Shown one piece after another: positions 35,733 to 45,481 of a stretch of 64,000 bases of DNA. The position numbers were made by a program, and so were the translations under genes. Where the stretch lies: assembly GCF_024753215.1 (NCBI RefSeq), contig NZ_JANUGV010000002.1, positions 971,041-1,035,040 of the forward strand, given 5' to 3'. The notes under the pieces are model-generated. The model ran no database searches. It was given only the letters and a program-made list of their open reading frames with translations, and had not been told where the DNA came from. The stretch's first letter is position 1, and each line of letters begins with the position of its first letter. The stretch is from Massilia solisilvae (GTDB taxonomy: Bacteria > Pseudomonadota > Gammaproteobacteria > Burkholderiales > Burkholderiaceae_D).

Positions 35733-36998
35733 TTAGTGCTTGTGCTCGCCAATGAGCGCCAGCGAATCGTGTTCCGCCTGGTTGGCCGCATGGCGGCGCT
35801 GGATGAGGTACATGACGCCGGCCAGCGACAGCCCGAACAGCACGATGATGACATTCAGGTTCAGCTTCAGCGTGATCATGATCGCGTACATTGCGAGCAT
35901 GGTCAGGATCGACAGGTTCTCGTTAAAGTTCTGCACCGCGATCGAGTGGCCGGCGCTCATGAGCACGTAGCCGCGGTGCTGCAGCAGCGCGTTCATCGGC
36001 ACCACGAAGAAGCCCGACAACAGCCCGATCAGCGCCAGCAGCGGGTAGGCGACCCACACCGAATGCACCAGCACCATGCTGGCCACGACGAGGCCCATGA
36101 GGATTCCGAGCGGGATCACGGTCAGTGACTTCTTGAGCGGAATCATGCGCGCAGCCAGCGCAGCGCCCACCGCCACGCCAATGGCCACCACGCCGATCAG
36201 GGCCGTGGCCTTATCGAGCGGCATGTGCAGCGAGTGCTCGGCCCACTTGAGCACGATGAACTGCAAGGTGGCGCCCGCGCCCCAGAACAGGGTGGTGACG
36301 GCCAGCGAAATCTGGCCCAGCTTGTCGCGCCACAGGGTGGCGGAGCAGTTCGCGAAATCGACGATCAGGCGCGCGGGATTGGTTTCCTGGTGCGGGTAGC
36401 GCGCCCCGGTGTCCGGAATGCGCAGGTTGAACAGCGCGGCAATCGCGTACACGGCCACGATCACCAGCAGCGACGCCTCGCTCGGTGTGTCCACCGGCGT
36501 GTCGAAGAAGGGCATGTCCACGTGGCTGAGCAGCCAGGCGCCGCCATGCGGGCCGACCAGCGCGCCGCCCATCACGGTGCCCAGGATGATCGACATCACC
36601 GTCAGCCCCTCGATCCAGCCATTGGCCGCGACGAGCTTTTCAGCAGGGAGCAGTTCGGTCAGGATGCCGTACTTGGCGGGCGAGTACACGGCCGCGCCAA
36701 AGCCGACCACGGCATTGGCCACGAGCGGATGCACGTCGAAGAAGATCATGCCGCAGCCCACGACCTTGATCATGTTGGCGATGAACATGACCCGGCCCTT
36801 GGGCAGCGAATCGGCGAACGCGCCCAGGAAGGCGGCAAACAGCACGTAGAACAGCACGAATGAAAGCTTGAGCAGCGGAGTAAGCGAATCCGGGGCCTTC
36901 ATCGAAGTTAGCAGATCGATCGCGACAAATAGCAGCGCGTTGTCCGCCAGCGACGAGAAAAACTGCGCCGCCATGATGGTATAAAAACCACGGTTCAT
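35733..36998 (-). CDS. lplT: lysophospholipid transporter LplT
   Basis: 421-residue major facilitator protein with twelve predicted helices. The start MNRGFYTIMAAQFFSSLADNALLF and YSPAKYGILTELLP match LplT, which flips lysophospholipids into the cytoplasm for reacylation. The acyltransferase partner Aas, often fused or adjacent, is not here. It is divergent from alr, sharing a 128-base promoter region. Confidence 0.9.
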   Translation of the reverse strand: MNRGFYTIMAAQFFSSLADNALLFVAIDLLTSMKAPDSLTPLLKLSFVLFYVLFAAFLGAFADSLPKGRVMFIANMIKVVGCGMIFFDVHPLVANAVVGFGAAVYSPAKYGILTELLPAEKLVAANGWIEGLTVMSIILGTVMGGALVGPHGGAWLLSHVDMPFFDTPVDTPSEASLLVIVAVYAIAALFNLRIPDTGARYPHQETNPARLIVDFANCSATLWRDKLGQISLAVTTLFWGAGATLQFIVLKWAEHSLHMPLDKATALIGVVAIGVAVGAALAARMIPLKKSLTVIPLGILMGLVVASMVLVHSVWVAYPLLALIGLLSGFFVVPMNALLQHRGYVLMSAGHSIAVQNFNENLSILTMLAMYAIMITLKLNLNVIIVLFGLSLAGVMYLIQRRHAANQAEHDSLALIGEHKH

Positions 36999-37126
36999 TC
37001 GGAGGTTCTAAAAACTGGACTGGGTTGCTTTATACCATGAAAGACCGCGTCGCCAAAGAAATCGGCCATGCGAAAGTGCTGCGTCCGGTAAAATATCTGT
37101 TCCCGTTATCACTTCAAGAAGTTCCT

Positions 37127-38236
37127 ATGCCTCGCCCGCTTTGCGCCACCATCCACCTCGATGCCATGCAACATAACCTGGCCCGCGCCCGAGCGTGTGC
37201 GCCGGCGTCGAAGATCTGGGCGGTGGTGAAGGCCAATGCCTATGGCCATGGGTTGGAACGCGGAATGCGCGGCTTTGCCGACGCCGACGGCCTGGCGCTG
37301 ATCGAGCTGGAAAACGCGGTGCGCCTGCGCCAGCTCGGCTGGGTCAAGCCGATCCTGTTGCTGGAAGGCTTTTTCGACGCTTCCGACATTCCGCTGCTCG
37401 CCGAGCACAACCTGAACCCGACGATCCACAACTACGAGCAGATCAAGATGCTCGAGTACACCAAGCTGTACCGTCCGATCGACGTGCACCTGAAGATGAA
37501 CACCGGGATGAACCGCCTCGGTTTCCGTCCCGAGGCTTACGCGGCGGCGCACGCGCGCCTGGCCGCTATCCCGGGCATCCGCTCGATCACGATGATGACG
37601 CACTTTGCCAATGCCGACGAACTGGAGCACCCGCGCCTGCCGATCCGCGAGCAGCTGCGCCGCTTCCGGGTCGGCGCCGAGGGCCTGCCGGGCCAGCGCA
37701 GCCTGGCCAATTCGGGCGGGGTGCTGCACCTGGCCGAGCTCGAGGGCGAGCTGCCCAGCGACTGGGTACGCCCCGGCATCATGCTGTACGGCGGCACGCC
37801 GGGCGGCAAGAGCGCGTCCGACTACGGCCTGCTGCCGACCATGACGCTCACCTCCGAGATCATCGGCATGCAGCAGCTCCAGGCTGGCGAGACGGTCGGC
37901 TACGGCAGCCGCTTCGAGTCCACCGGCCCGATGACGGTGGGCGTGGTCGCCTGCGGCTACGCCGACGGCTACCCGCGCCACGCGCCGCACGGCACGCCGG
38001 TGGTGGTGGACGGCGTGCGCACCACGCTGGTGGGCCGGGTGTCGATGGACATGATGGCGGTGGACCTGACGCCGGTGGCCAATGCCCGTATCGGCAGCAA
38101 GGTCATCCTGTGGGGCGACGGCCTGCCGATCGACGAGGTGGCCCATGCCGCCGGCACCATCGGCTATGAGCTGATGTGCGCGGTGGCGCCGCGCGTGCGC
38201 GTGGTCGAGGGCCGCCTGGGCACCACCTGTGGCTAA
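37127..38236 (+). CDS. alr: alanine racemase
   Basis: Pyridoxal-phosphate enzyme interconverting L- and D-alanine for peptidoglycan. 369 residues, normal length from the ATG at 37127. The cofactor lysine is in VVKANAYGHG (Lys35), the second catalytic base Tyr in GYGSRF, and CGYADGYPR follows. The longer frame starting at 37025 is not supported by the family. It overlaps radA by 8 bases. Confidence 0.95.
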   Translation: MPRPLCATIHLDAMQHNLARARACAPASKIWAVVKANAYGHGLERGMRGFADADGLALIELENAVRLRQLGWVKPILLLEGFFDASDIPLLAEHNLNPTIHNYEQIKMLEYTKLYRPIDVHLKMNTGMNRLGFRPEAYAAAHARLAAIPGIRSITMMTHFANADELEHPRLPIREQLRRFRVGAEGLPGQRSLANSGGVLHLAELEGELPSDWVRPGIMLYGGTPGGKSASDYGLLPTMTLTSEIIGMQQLQAGETVGYGSRFESTGPMTVGVVACGYADGYPRHAPHGTPVVVDGVRTTLVGRVSMDMMAVDLTPVANARIGSKVILWGDGLPIDEVAHAAGTIGYELMCAVAPRVRVVEGRLGTTCG

Positions 38237-39605
38237 GGCGCGCACCAGCTTTGTGTGCAGCGACTGCGGCGCGACCGCCAGCCGCTGGACCGGCCAGTGC
38301 GCCGACTGCAAGGCCTGGAACACCATGGTCGAGACGGTGGCCGAAGCGCCTGGCGTGAACCGCATGTCGCAGTCGCAGTACAAGGGCCTGGCGCAGGCGG
38401 CGCCGGTGCTGTCGCTGGCCGATATCGAGGCGATCGACGTGCCGCGCTTTGGCACCGGGATCGAGGAATTCGACCGCGTGCTGGGCGGCGGACTGGTGGC
38501 GGGCGGCGTGGTGCTGATCGGCGGCGACCCCGGCATCGGCAAGTCCACGCTGCTGCTGCAGGCGCTGGCCAACATCGCGCACTTGCGCAAGACGCTGTAC
38601 GTGAGCGGCGAGGAGTCCGGCGCCCAGATCGCGCTGCGCGCGCGCCGGCTGGCGGTGGACGCGCGCGACCTGAAGCTGCAGGCCGAGATCCAGCTTGAAA
38701 AGATCCTCGGCACGCTGGCCGAGCTCAAGCCCGAGGTGGCGGTGATCGACTCGATCCAGACCCTGTACTCGGATGCGCTCACCTCCGCGCCGGGCTCGGT
38801 GGCTCAGGTGCGCGAATGCGCGGCCCAGCTCACCCGCGTGGCCAAGCAGAGCGGGGTGACGATCATCCTGGTGGGCCACGTGACCAAGGAAGGCGCGCTG
38901 GCCGGCCCGCGCGTGCTTGAACACATCGTGGACACGGTGCTGTACTTCGAGGGCGACACCCAGTCGAGTTTCCGGCTGGTGCGGGCGATCAAGAACCGCT
39001 TCGGCGCAGTCAATGAGCTGGGCGTGTTCGCAATGAGCGAAAAGGGCCTGAAGGGCGTGTCCAACCCGTCCGCGCTGTTCCTGTCCCAGCACGACAGCCA
39101 GGTGCCCGGTTCGTGCGTGATGGTGACGCAGGAGGGCACGCGCCCGCTGCTGGTCGAGATCCAGGCGCTGGTCGATGCCAGCCACCTGCCCAATGCGCGC
39201 CGCCTGTCGGTGGGCCTGGAGCAGAACCGGCTGGCCATGCTGCTGGCCGTGCTGCACCGCCACGCGGGCGTGGCCGCGTTCGACCAGGACGTGTTCATCA
39301 ATGCTGTGGGCGGGGTCAAGATCACCGAGCCGGCGGCCGACCTGGCGGTGCTGCTGGCGATCCATTCGTCGATGCGCAACAAGCCGCTGCCGCGCGGGCT
39401 GGTGGTGTTTGGCGAAGTGGGCCTGGCCGGCGAAATCCGGCCCGCCCCGCGCGGCCAGGAGCGCCTGCGCGAGGCGGCCAAGCTCGGTTTCTCGATGGCG
39501 CTGATCCCGAAGTCGAACGCGCCCAAGCAGCCGATCGAGGGCATGCGCATCGTGCCGGTCGAGCGGATCGATGAAGCGTTCAGCAAACTGCGTGAACTCG
39601 ATTAA
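38229..39605 (+). CDS. radA: DNA repair protein RadA
   Basis: 458 residues. A zinc finger (Cys10, Cys13, Cys24, Cys27), a RecA-like ATPase with Walker A GGDPGIGKSTL, the RadA-specific KNRFG motif, and a Lon-protease-like C-terminal domain. RadA is a hexameric helicase acting with RecA on branched recombination intermediates. The GTG start lies inside the end of alr, so the two are coupled; this alr-radA pairing is common in Burkholderiales. Confidence 0.95.
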   Translation: MAKARTSFVCSDCGATASRWTGQCADCKAWNTMVETVAEAPGVNRMSQSQYKGLAQAAPVLSLADIEAIDVPRFGTGIEEFDRVLGGGLVAGGVVLIGGDPGIGKSTLLLQALANIAHLRKTLYVSGEESGAQIALRARRLAVDARDLKLQAEIQLEKILGTLAELKPEVAVIDSIQTLYSDALTSAPGSVAQVRECAAQLTRVAKQSGVTIILVGHVTKEGALAGPRVLEHIVDTVLYFEGDTQSSFRLVRAIKNRFGAVNELGVFAMSEKGLKGVSNPSALFLSQHDSQVPGSCVMVTQEGTRPLLVEIQALVDASHLPNARRLSVGLEQNRLAMLLAVLHRHAGVAAFDQDVFINAVGGVKITEPAADLAVLLAIHSSMRNKPLPRGLVVFGEVGLAGEIRPAPRGQERLREAAKLGFSMALIPKSNAPKQPIEGMRIVPVERIDEAFSKLRELD

Positions 39606-39665
39606 GGCAGGGACGGTCCCGGTTTCGTATAATTTCCTCTGATTATTGTCGCCCCGTTTGAAGCC

Positions 39666-39986
39666 GTGTTACCAGAACAAAGGAAGTCCCAGCGCAAAGT
39701 CATCAAGAGCCGCGCCATGGTCGCGCTCGATGGCAACCAGACCGTCGAGGGCCGTACCCTCGACATCGGCACCGACGGCATGAGTGTGGGCTTTGCCGAC
39801 CCGGTCCAGGCCGGGCAGGGGGCTTCTGTCCGCTTCGATGTGATGCTCGATGGCAAGCCCAACCACGTCACCGCCCGGGCCAAGGCCGTGTACTGCATTT
39901 TCAGCCAGGGCCAGTTCAAGGTCGGTTTCCAGTTTGTGAACCTGGACGCGGCCAGTTCGACCATCATCACCCGCTTTCTGCGCTGA
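39666..39986 (+). CDS. PilZ-domain protein
   Basis: 106 residues, essentially a lone PilZ domain, the standard cyclic-di-GMP receptor fold. The N-terminal basic stretch RKSQRKVIKSR supplies the arginines of RxxxR. The second motif, (D/N)xSxxG, appears as DIGTDGM, with Thr replacing Ser, so binding is plausible but not certain. The start is GTG at 39666. A perfect -10 box TATAAT at 39628-39633 lies upstream, though no good -35 is seen. Confidence 0.85.
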   Translation: MLPEQRKSQRKVIKSRAMVALDGNQTVEGRTLDIGTDGMSVGFADPVQAGQGASVRFDVMLDGKPNHVTARAKAVYCIFSQGQFKVGFQFVNLDAASSTIITRFLR

Positions 39987-40003
39987 GCGGCCGCTCAAAC
40001 GGC

Positions 40004-40040
40004 AAGCGGCGAGCGCCTTGTCGATGGCCTCGCCGCTTTT
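40004..40040 (+). terminator. rho-independent terminator after the PilZ gene
   Basis: AAGCGGCGAG (40004-40013) pairs with CTCGCCGCTT (40029-40038), with an inner GCC/GGC pairing in the loop, followed by TT. Confidence 0.75.
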
Positions 40041-40075
40041 CTCATCGCTTGTCACCCGCCGTGCAGGTTGCTTCA

Positions 40076-40192
40076 CTATTCGTGATAGTGATCATGCAGG
40101 CCCTCATGCCGTTCACGGACATCCTGGTAGAGTTCGTAAAAGACCATTGCGACCATGCCGCCCAACATTGCTACGCCAATCACGTCGAACAT
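40076..40192 (-). CDS. possible small membrane protein, 38 aa, His-rich tail
   Basis: ATG at 40192 opens a 38-residue frame: a hydrophobic stretch (VIGVAMLGGMVAMVFYEL) and a charged tail ending HDHYHE. One membrane helix is plausible and the His/Asp end could bind metal. The ribosome-binding site is weak. A second minus-strand frame (reading LANVLGLYLRWKRINQMEGM) overlaps its start, so two short coupled genes or decayed remnants are both possible. Confidence 0.3.
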   Translation of the reverse strand: MFDVIGVAMLGGMVAMVFYELYQDVRERHEGLHDHYHE

Positions 40193-40286
40193 AAGTTGAA
40201 AACGCCTTTGAGCATCCCCTCCATCTGGTTGATCCGCTTCCAGCGTAGGTAAAGGCCGAGCACATTGGCAAGGTGAACAGCGCGGC

Positions 40287-40745
40287 CTATTTCAATGTCA
40301 TGTCCGGCGTCATCACCGCTTTGAGGCACAAGGTGGTGTCGTCGTGCGGGTCGCGCTGCTCGAACCACCACACCGCGCCGCGGGGAAAGTCGATGTCATG
40401 CGCGCGCCCGAACAGCAGCTTCGATGCGAGCCGGCCCAAGGTGGGCTGGTGTCCCACCACCAGCACCGCGCCTTGCGCGTGCGGCCAGTGCGCCGCCTGC
40501 AGCACCGCGTGCGGGTCGGCGCCCGGCCCGACCGCCTCCGCCACGTCATAATCGCGTTCCAGCTTGTCGGCCGTCTGCTGGGTGCGCGTTGCAGGACTGA
40601 CAAGTATGCGGCAATGCTCGGGCAGGCGCACGTTGAGCCAGTCGGCCAGGTGCGCCGCCTGCTTGTGGCCGAGCGGGGTGAGCTCGCGCAGGCGGTCGGG
40701 GTCGCCGTCTTCGGCGTCGGCGTGGCGCCACAGGATCAGTTCCAT
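40287..40745 (-). CDS. sixA: phosphohistidine phosphatase SixA
   Basis: 152 residues of the histidine-phosphatase superfamily: the catalytic RHG box appears as WRHADAEDGDPDR (Arg7, His8), then SPATRTQQTA and VVGHQPTLG with the second His. SixA removes phosphate from HPt-domain histidines such as ArcB, and in the phosphotransferase system from NPr. The ATG at 40745 is set by CGGAGGAAG just upstream. It is divergent from pstS, separated by the Pho box. Confidence 0.9.
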   Translation of the reverse strand: MELILWRHADAEDGDPDRLRELTPLGHKQAAHLADWLNVRLPEHCRILVSPATRTQQTADKLERDYDVAEAVGPGADPHAVLQAAHWPHAQGAVLVVGHQPTLGRLASKLLFGRAHDIDFPRGAVWWFEQRDPHDDTTLCLKAVMTPDMTLK

Positions 40746-40875
40746 TGCTTCCTCCGTGCGTGGGTTCGAGCGGCCAGGCCGCGATTCGTTCAAGACTGCT
40801 CAATTGTGCGGCAAATAATCCGGGATCGGGACAAGATGTCGCCGGCTCGCCCGGCTGGACGGGCGCATCCTGTTC

Positions 40876-40909
40876 ATGTCATTAACTTGTCATATTTGGC
40901 CGGTACACT
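40876..40909 (+). promoter_or_regulatory. Pho box and pstS promoter
   Basis: Two 7-bp direct repeats ATGTCAT (40876-40882) and TTGTCAT (40887-40893) are separated by TAAC, matching the CTGTCAT-N4-CTGTCAT PhoB-binding pattern. A -10-like TACACT sits at 40904-40909, 10 bases past the box, the spacing used when PhoB replaces the -35 element. Confidence 0.82.
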
Positions 40910-40952
40910 GCACAGCAATCAGAACCGTGCCACCAACCCAAGAGGACTTGTC

Positions 40953-41993
40953 ATGCGCATGAAGCACCTGTTCGTTTCGATTGCCGTTGCCGCTTCGACC
41001 GCATTCGGCGCAACCGCCCAGGCCGCCGACATCACCGGCGCCGGCGCCACTTTCCCGTTCCCGATCTATGCCAAGTGGGCAGAACTGTACAAAAAGGCCA
41101 CCGGAACCGGCCTGAACTACCAATCCGTCGGCTCGGGCGCCGGCATCAAGCAGATCAAGGCGAAAACCGTCGATTTCGGCGCCTCCGACATGCCGCTGGC
41201 GGCTGACGAGCTGAACAAGGAAGGCCTGTTCCAGTTCCCGGCCATCATGGGCGGTGTGGTCGCCATCGTCAACCTGCCCGGCGTCACCCCGGGCCAGCTC
41301 AAGCTGACCGGCCCGGTGCTGGCCGATATCTACCTGGGCAAGCTTACCAAATGGAACGCGCCGGCCATCGCCGCGCTGAACCCGGGCGTCAAACTGCCGG
41401 ACGAGGACATCACCGTGGTGCACCGCGCCGACGGTTCGGGCACCTCGTTCCTGTTCACCGACTACCTGTCCAAGTCCAGCCCCGAGTTCAAGGGCAAGAT
41501 CGGCGCCGGCACCGCGGTCAAGTGGGCCACCGGCGTGGGCGGCAAGGGCAACGAGGGTGTAGCCGCCAACGTGCAGCGCATCAAGGGCTCGATCGGCTAC
41601 GTCGAGTGGGCCTACGCCAAGAAGAACAAGATGTCGCACACCCAGCTGAAGAACCACGACGGCCAGTTCGTGCAGCCGGACGACGACACCTTCAAGGCTG
41701 CCGCCGCCAACGCCGACTGGGCCAAGGCCCCCGGCATGGCCGTGGTGCTGACCGACCAGCCGGGCAAGGCGGCATGGCCGATCACCGGCGCCTCGTACAT
41801 CCTGATGCACAAGGTTCAGGCCGACCCCGCGCGCGGCAAGGAAGTGCTCAAGTTCTTCGACTGGGCCTACAAGCACGGCGGCCAGGCCGCCACCGAGCTG
41901 GATTACGTGCCGATGCCGGCCAACGTGACCAAGCTGGTGGGCGACGCATGGAAGGCCAACCTGAAAGACGCTTCGGGCAAGGCCATCTGGTAA
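40953..41993 (+). CDS. pstS: phosphate-binding periplasmic protein PstS
   Basis: High-affinity phosphate receptor of the Pst ABC importer. 346 residues: a signal peptide (cleavage near AQA-ADI), GAGATFPFPIYAKW, QSVGSGAGIKQI, FGASDMPL and HRADGSGTSFLFTDYLS, which line the phosphate site. The start at 40953 is set by AGAGGA upstream and the signal peptide. First gene of pstSCAB-phoU-phoBR, expressed from the Pho box at low phosphate. Confidence 0.97.
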   Translation: MRMKHLFVSIAVAASTAFGATAQAADITGAGATFPFPIYAKWAELYKKATGTGLNYQSVGSGAGIKQIKAKTVDFGASDMPLAADELNKEGLFQFPAIMGGVVAIVNLPGVTPGQLKLTGPVLADIYLGKLTKWNAPAIAALNPGVKLPDEDITVVHRADGSGTSFLFTDYLSKSSPEFKGKIGAGTAVKWATGVGGKGNEGVAANVQRIKGSIGYVEWAYAKKNKMSHTQLKNHDGQFVQPDDDTFKAAAANADWAKAPGMAVVLTDQPGKAAWPITGASYILMHKVQADPARGKEVLKFFDWAYKHGGQAATELDYVPMPANVTKLVGDAWKANLKDASGKAIW

Positions 41994-42063
41994 GTCAACA
42001 AGAACAAGGCAGGCGGCGCCCGCTCCCGGGCGCTTTACTGCCGGCAATCGAGTCAAGAGGACA

Positions 42064-43077
42064 ATGAGCGCGCCATCCACCGTCGCCATCGCCAGGCGGG
42101 CAGAGCCGGACACGGCCGATGCCAGCCAGGCTGCGCTGCGCACCACCATGCGCAACCAGCGCATCCAGGATTTTTTCTTTCACAAAATCACCTGGCTGTT
42201 CGCGGCCTCGGTGCTGCTGGTGCTGGTCGGGATCATCGTCTCGCTGGCCATCGGCGCCGCGCCGGCCTTCGAAAAATTCGGCCCCGGCTTCATCACGTCG
42301 AGCGACTGGGACCCGACCAACGAGCAGTTCGGCGCGCTGATCGCGATCTGGGGCACGCTGTCCACCTCGATCATCGCGCTGGCGCTGGCCTTCCCGGTCA
42401 GCTTCGGCATCGCGCTGTTCCTTACTGAAATCTGCCCGGCCTGGCTGCGCCGGCCGCTGGGTACCGCGGTCGAGCTGCTGGCGGGCGTGCCGTCCATTAT
42501 CTACGGCATGTGGGGCCTGTTCGTGTTCGCGCCGCTGTTTGCCGACCACGTGGAACCGGTGCTCAAGAGCACGCTGGGCAAGCTGCCCTTCATCGGGCCG
42601 CTGTTCCAGGGGCCGATCATGGGCGTGGGCGTCCTGACCGCCGGGGTGATCCTGGCGGTGATGATCATTCCCTTCATCTCGTCGGTGATGCGCGACGTGT
42701 TCGAGATCGTGCCGGCCGTGCTCAAGGAATCGGCCTACGGCCTGGGCTGCACCAAGTGGGAAGTGGTGCGCAAGGTCGTGCTGCCCTACACCCGCAACGG
42801 CGTGGTGGGCGGCGTGATGCTGGGCCTGGGCCGCGCGCTGGGCGAAACGATGGCCGTGACCTTTGTCATCGGTAATGCCAACGAACTGTCGTGGTCGCTG
42901 CTCGGGCCGGGCGCCTCGATTTCTTCGACCCTGGCCAATGAATTCGGCGAGGCCGCGCCGCTGCACATGGCCTCGCTGTTCGCGCTGGCCCTGATCCTGT
43001 TCACCATTACCTTTATCGTGTTGTCCGCTGCCAAACTGATGCTGGTTGCCATGTCCCGCAAGGAAGGCGTCAAATGA
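42064..43077 (+). CDS. pstC: phosphate ABC transporter permease PstC
   Basis: 337 residues with six predicted helices and the MetI-type permease domain: FLTEICPAWLRRPLG, ELLAGVPSIIYGMWGL, and the ATPase-coupling loop ESAYGLGCTKWEVVRKVVLP. It forms the channel with PstA. It lies 70 bases after pstS and overlaps pstA by 4 bases (ATGA). Confidence 0.96.
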   Translation: MSAPSTVAIARRAEPDTADASQAALRTTMRNQRIQDFFFHKITWLFAASVLLVLVGIIVSLAIGAAPAFEKFGPGFITSSDWDPTNEQFGALIAIWGTLSTSIIALALAFPVSFGIALFLTEICPAWLRRPLGTAVELLAGVPSIIYGMWGLFVFAPLFADHVEPVLKSTLGKLPFIGPLFQGPIMGVGVLTAGVILAVMIIPFISSVMRDVFEIVPAVLKESAYGLGCTKWEVVRKVVLPYTRNGVVGGVMLGLGRALGETMAVTFVIGNANELSWSLLGPGASISSTLANEFGEAAPLHMASLFALALILFTITFIVLSAAKLMLVAMSRKEGVK

Positions 43078-43934
43078 AGACTGCCGCCATGAATCCCGTG
43101 TACCGCCGGCGCCTGCTGGGGCACCGCATCGGCATCGCGCTGTCGGTGCTGGCGATGGCCGTGGGCCTGGGCTTTTTGCTCTGGATCCTCGCCACGCTGC
43201 TGGTCAAGGGCTGTGCCGCACTGTCGCCGGCGCTCTTTACCCAGGACATTCCCCCGCCGGGCAGCGAAGGCGGCGGCCTGCGCAATTCGATCGTCGGCTC
43301 GCTGCTGATGGTGGGCCTGTCCACGCTGGTGAGCACCCCGGTCGGCATCCTGGCCGGCATGTACCTGGCCGAGTATGGCGAGCGCAACAAGTTCGCCCAG
43401 GTGACGCGCTTCGTGACCGACATCATGCTGTCGGCCCCGTCGATCGTGATCGGCCTGTTCGTCTATGCCCTCTACGTGGCCAACGCCAGGCACTTTGCCG
43501 GCTATGCCGGTTCGATCGCGCTGTCGCTGATCGCCATTCCGGTGGTCGTGCGCACCACCGACAACATGCTGCGCCTGGTCCCGAACAGCCTGCTGGAAGC
43601 CGCGTTCGCGCTGGGCGCGCCGCGCTGGAAGGTGGCGCTGATGGTGCGCCTGCGGGCGGTGAAGGCGGGGATCATCACCGGCGTGCTGCTGGCGCTGGCC
43701 CGCATTGCCGGCGAAACCGCGCCGCTGTTGTTCACCGCGCTGGGCAACCAGTTCTTCAGCACCGACATGAACGCGCCGATGTCGAGCCTGCCGGCCGTGA
43801 TCTACCAGTTTGCAATGAGCCCGTACGACGACTGGCGCACGCTGGCCTGGGGCGGCTCGCTCCTGATCACCTTCAGCGTACTGCTGCTTAACATTTTGTC
43901 GCGCACCGTCTTCAGCCAGAAGGCGCCGCGCTAA
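43074..43934 (+). CDS. pstA: phosphate ABC transporter permease PstA
   Basis: 286 residues, six helices. Family marks: [25 protein letters not shown], and the coupling loop [17 protein letters not shown], then [20 protein letters not shown]. Partner of PstC. It is followed by pstB after 10 bases. Confidence 0.96.
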   Translation: MKTAAMNPVYRRRLLGHRIGIALSVLAMAVGLGFLLWILATLLVKGCAALSPALFTQDIPPPGSEGGGLRNSIVGSLLMVGLSTLVSTPVGILAGMYLAEYGERNKFAQVTRFVTDIMLSAPSIVIGLFVYALYVANARHFAGYAGSIALSLIAIPVVVRTTDNMLRLVPNSLLEAAFALGAPRWKVALMVRLRAVKAGIITGVLLALARIAGETAPLLFTALGNQFFSTDMNAPMSSLPAVIYQFAMSPYDDWRTLAWGGSLLITFSVLLLNILSRTVFSQKAPR

Positions 43935-43944
43935 CACCCGAACG

Positions 43945-44754
43945 ATGAATTCCATGATCCAGCCCATGACCATGCAGGCCCCGACCGAAACGGTGGAGAA
44001 GGTCAAGACCATCGAGATTTCCGGCTTGAATTTCTTCTATGGCAAGACGCAGAGCCTGAAGGACATCAACCTCGACATCCACGACAAGCAGGTGACGGCC
44101 TTCATTGGCCCGTCCGGCTGCGGCAAGTCCACGCTGCTGCGCACGCTCAACCGGATGTATGACCTGTACCCGGGCCAGCGCGCCGAGGGCGCCATCGTGT
44201 ACAAGGGCCGCAACATCCTCGACCCCGGCCTGGATGTGAACATGCTGCGCGCCAAGGTCGGCATGGTGTTCCAGAAGCCGACCCCGTTCCCGATGTCGAT
44301 TTATGACAACATCGCATTTGGCGTACGCCTGTACGAGAACCTGTCCAAGGGCGAGATGGACGAGCGCGTCGAGTGGGCGCTGAAGAAGGGCGCGCTGTGG
44401 GACGAGGTCAAGGACAAGCTGAACAAGAGCGGCCTGTCGCTGTCGGGCGGCCAGCAGCAGCGCCTGTGCATCGCGCGCGGCGTGGCGGTCAAGCCCGACG
44501 TGCTGCTGCTCGACGAACCGACCTCGGCGCTGGACCCGATCTCGACCGCCAAGATCGAGGAACTGATCAGCGAGCTCAAGCAGGATTACACGATCGCGAT
44601 CGTGACCCACAATATGCAACAGGCAGCGCGTTGTTCGGACTACACTGCTTACATGTACCTGGGCGAACTGGTGGAATTCGGCGAGACCGACCAGCTGTTC
44701 ATGAACCCCTCGCGCAAAGAGACGCAGGACTATATTACCGGCCGCTTCGGCTGA
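43945..44754 (+). CDS. pstB: phosphate ABC transporter ATPase PstB
   Basis: 269 residues. Walker [11 protein letters not shown]-loop [18 protein letters not shown] (typical of PstB), signature [14 protein letters not shown] and Walker [13 protein letters not shown]. It drives phosphate import and, with PhoU, signals phosphate supply to PhoR. The ATG at 43945 gives a slightly long N-terminus; 43954 and 43969 are also in frame. Confidence 0.97.
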   Translation: MNSMIQPMTMQAPTETVEKVKTIEISGLNFFYGKTQSLKDINLDIHDKQVTAFIGPSGCGKSTLLRTLNRMYDLYPGQRAEGAIVYKGRNILDPGLDVNMLRAKVGMVFQKPTPFPMSIYDNIAFGVRLYENLSKGEMDERVEWALKKGALWDEVKDKLNKSGLSLSGGQQQRLCIARGVAVKPDVLLLDEPTSALDPISTAKIEELISELKQDYTIAIVTHNMQQAARCSDYTAYMYLGELVEFGETDQLFMNPSRKETQDYITGRFG

Positions 44755-44779
44755 CCAAAACAGGACGGAGAACACACGT

Positions 44780-45481
44780 ATGGTAGGCGAGCTTCATTCA
44801 TCCAAGCAGTACGACCAGGAGCTGGAAGCGATCCGCTCCAAGGTGCTGCAGATGGGCGGCATGGTCGAGACGCAGTTCGAGGAAGCGCTCAACTGCTTCA
44901 AGGTCGGCGACCCGGCCCGGGCCGACAAGGTGATGGCCGACGACCACGCCGTCAACCAGCTCGAAGTGCAGCTGGACGACGCCTGCAGCCACCTGATCGT
45001 GCGCCGCCAGCCGGCCGCGAACGACTTGCGCACGGTGATGGCGACCATCAAGGTCATCACCGACCTGGAGCGCATCGGCGACGAGGCGACCAAGATCGCG
45101 CGCACCTCCAAGAGCCTGCACGCGCGCGGCACGATCGGCTTTGCCCACTACGACATGATGCGCACCATCGCGCGCGCCACCTGCGACCTGCTGCACGACG
45201 CGCTGGACGCCTTCGCGCGCCTGGACGGCAAGCAGGCGCTGGAGCTGATCGCGGCGGACGAGGTCATCGACCACGAGTTCCGCTCGGTGCTGCGCAACCT
45301 GATCACCTTCATGATGGAAGACCCGCGCACGATCTCGCCGGCGCTGGACACGCTGTGGGTGGCCAAGGCGATCGAGCGCATCGGCGACCACGCCAAGAAC
45401 ATCGCCGAATACGTGATCTACGTCGTTGAAGGCCGCGACATCCGCCACACCATCAAACCGCCGAGCGAGAACGAAGTCTGA
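44780..45481 (+). CDS. phoU: phosphate signalling protein PhoU
   Basis: 233 residues forming two PhoU three-helix repeats, with metal-site-like acidic motifs (DLERIGDEATKIA and IERIGDHAKNIAE). It links Pst transport to PhoR, keeping PhoR silent when phosphate is plentiful. Its stop shares a base with the phoB start. Confidence 0.96.
   Translation: MVGELHSSKQYDQELEAIRSKVLQMGGMVETQFEEALNCFKVGDPARADKVMADDHAVNQLEVQLDDACSHLIVRRQPAANDLRTVMATIKVITDLERIGDEATKIARTSKSLHARGTIGFAHYDMMRTIARATCDLLHDALDAFARLDGKQALELIAADEVIDHEFRSVLRNLITFMMEDPRTISPALDTLWVAKAIERIGDHAKNIAEYVIYVVEGRDIRHTIKPPSENEV

Noticed and set aside
37025..37126. Longer alanine racemase starting at 37025
   Set aside because: The extra 34 residues do not match the family, and the ATG at 37127 gives the normal N-terminus.
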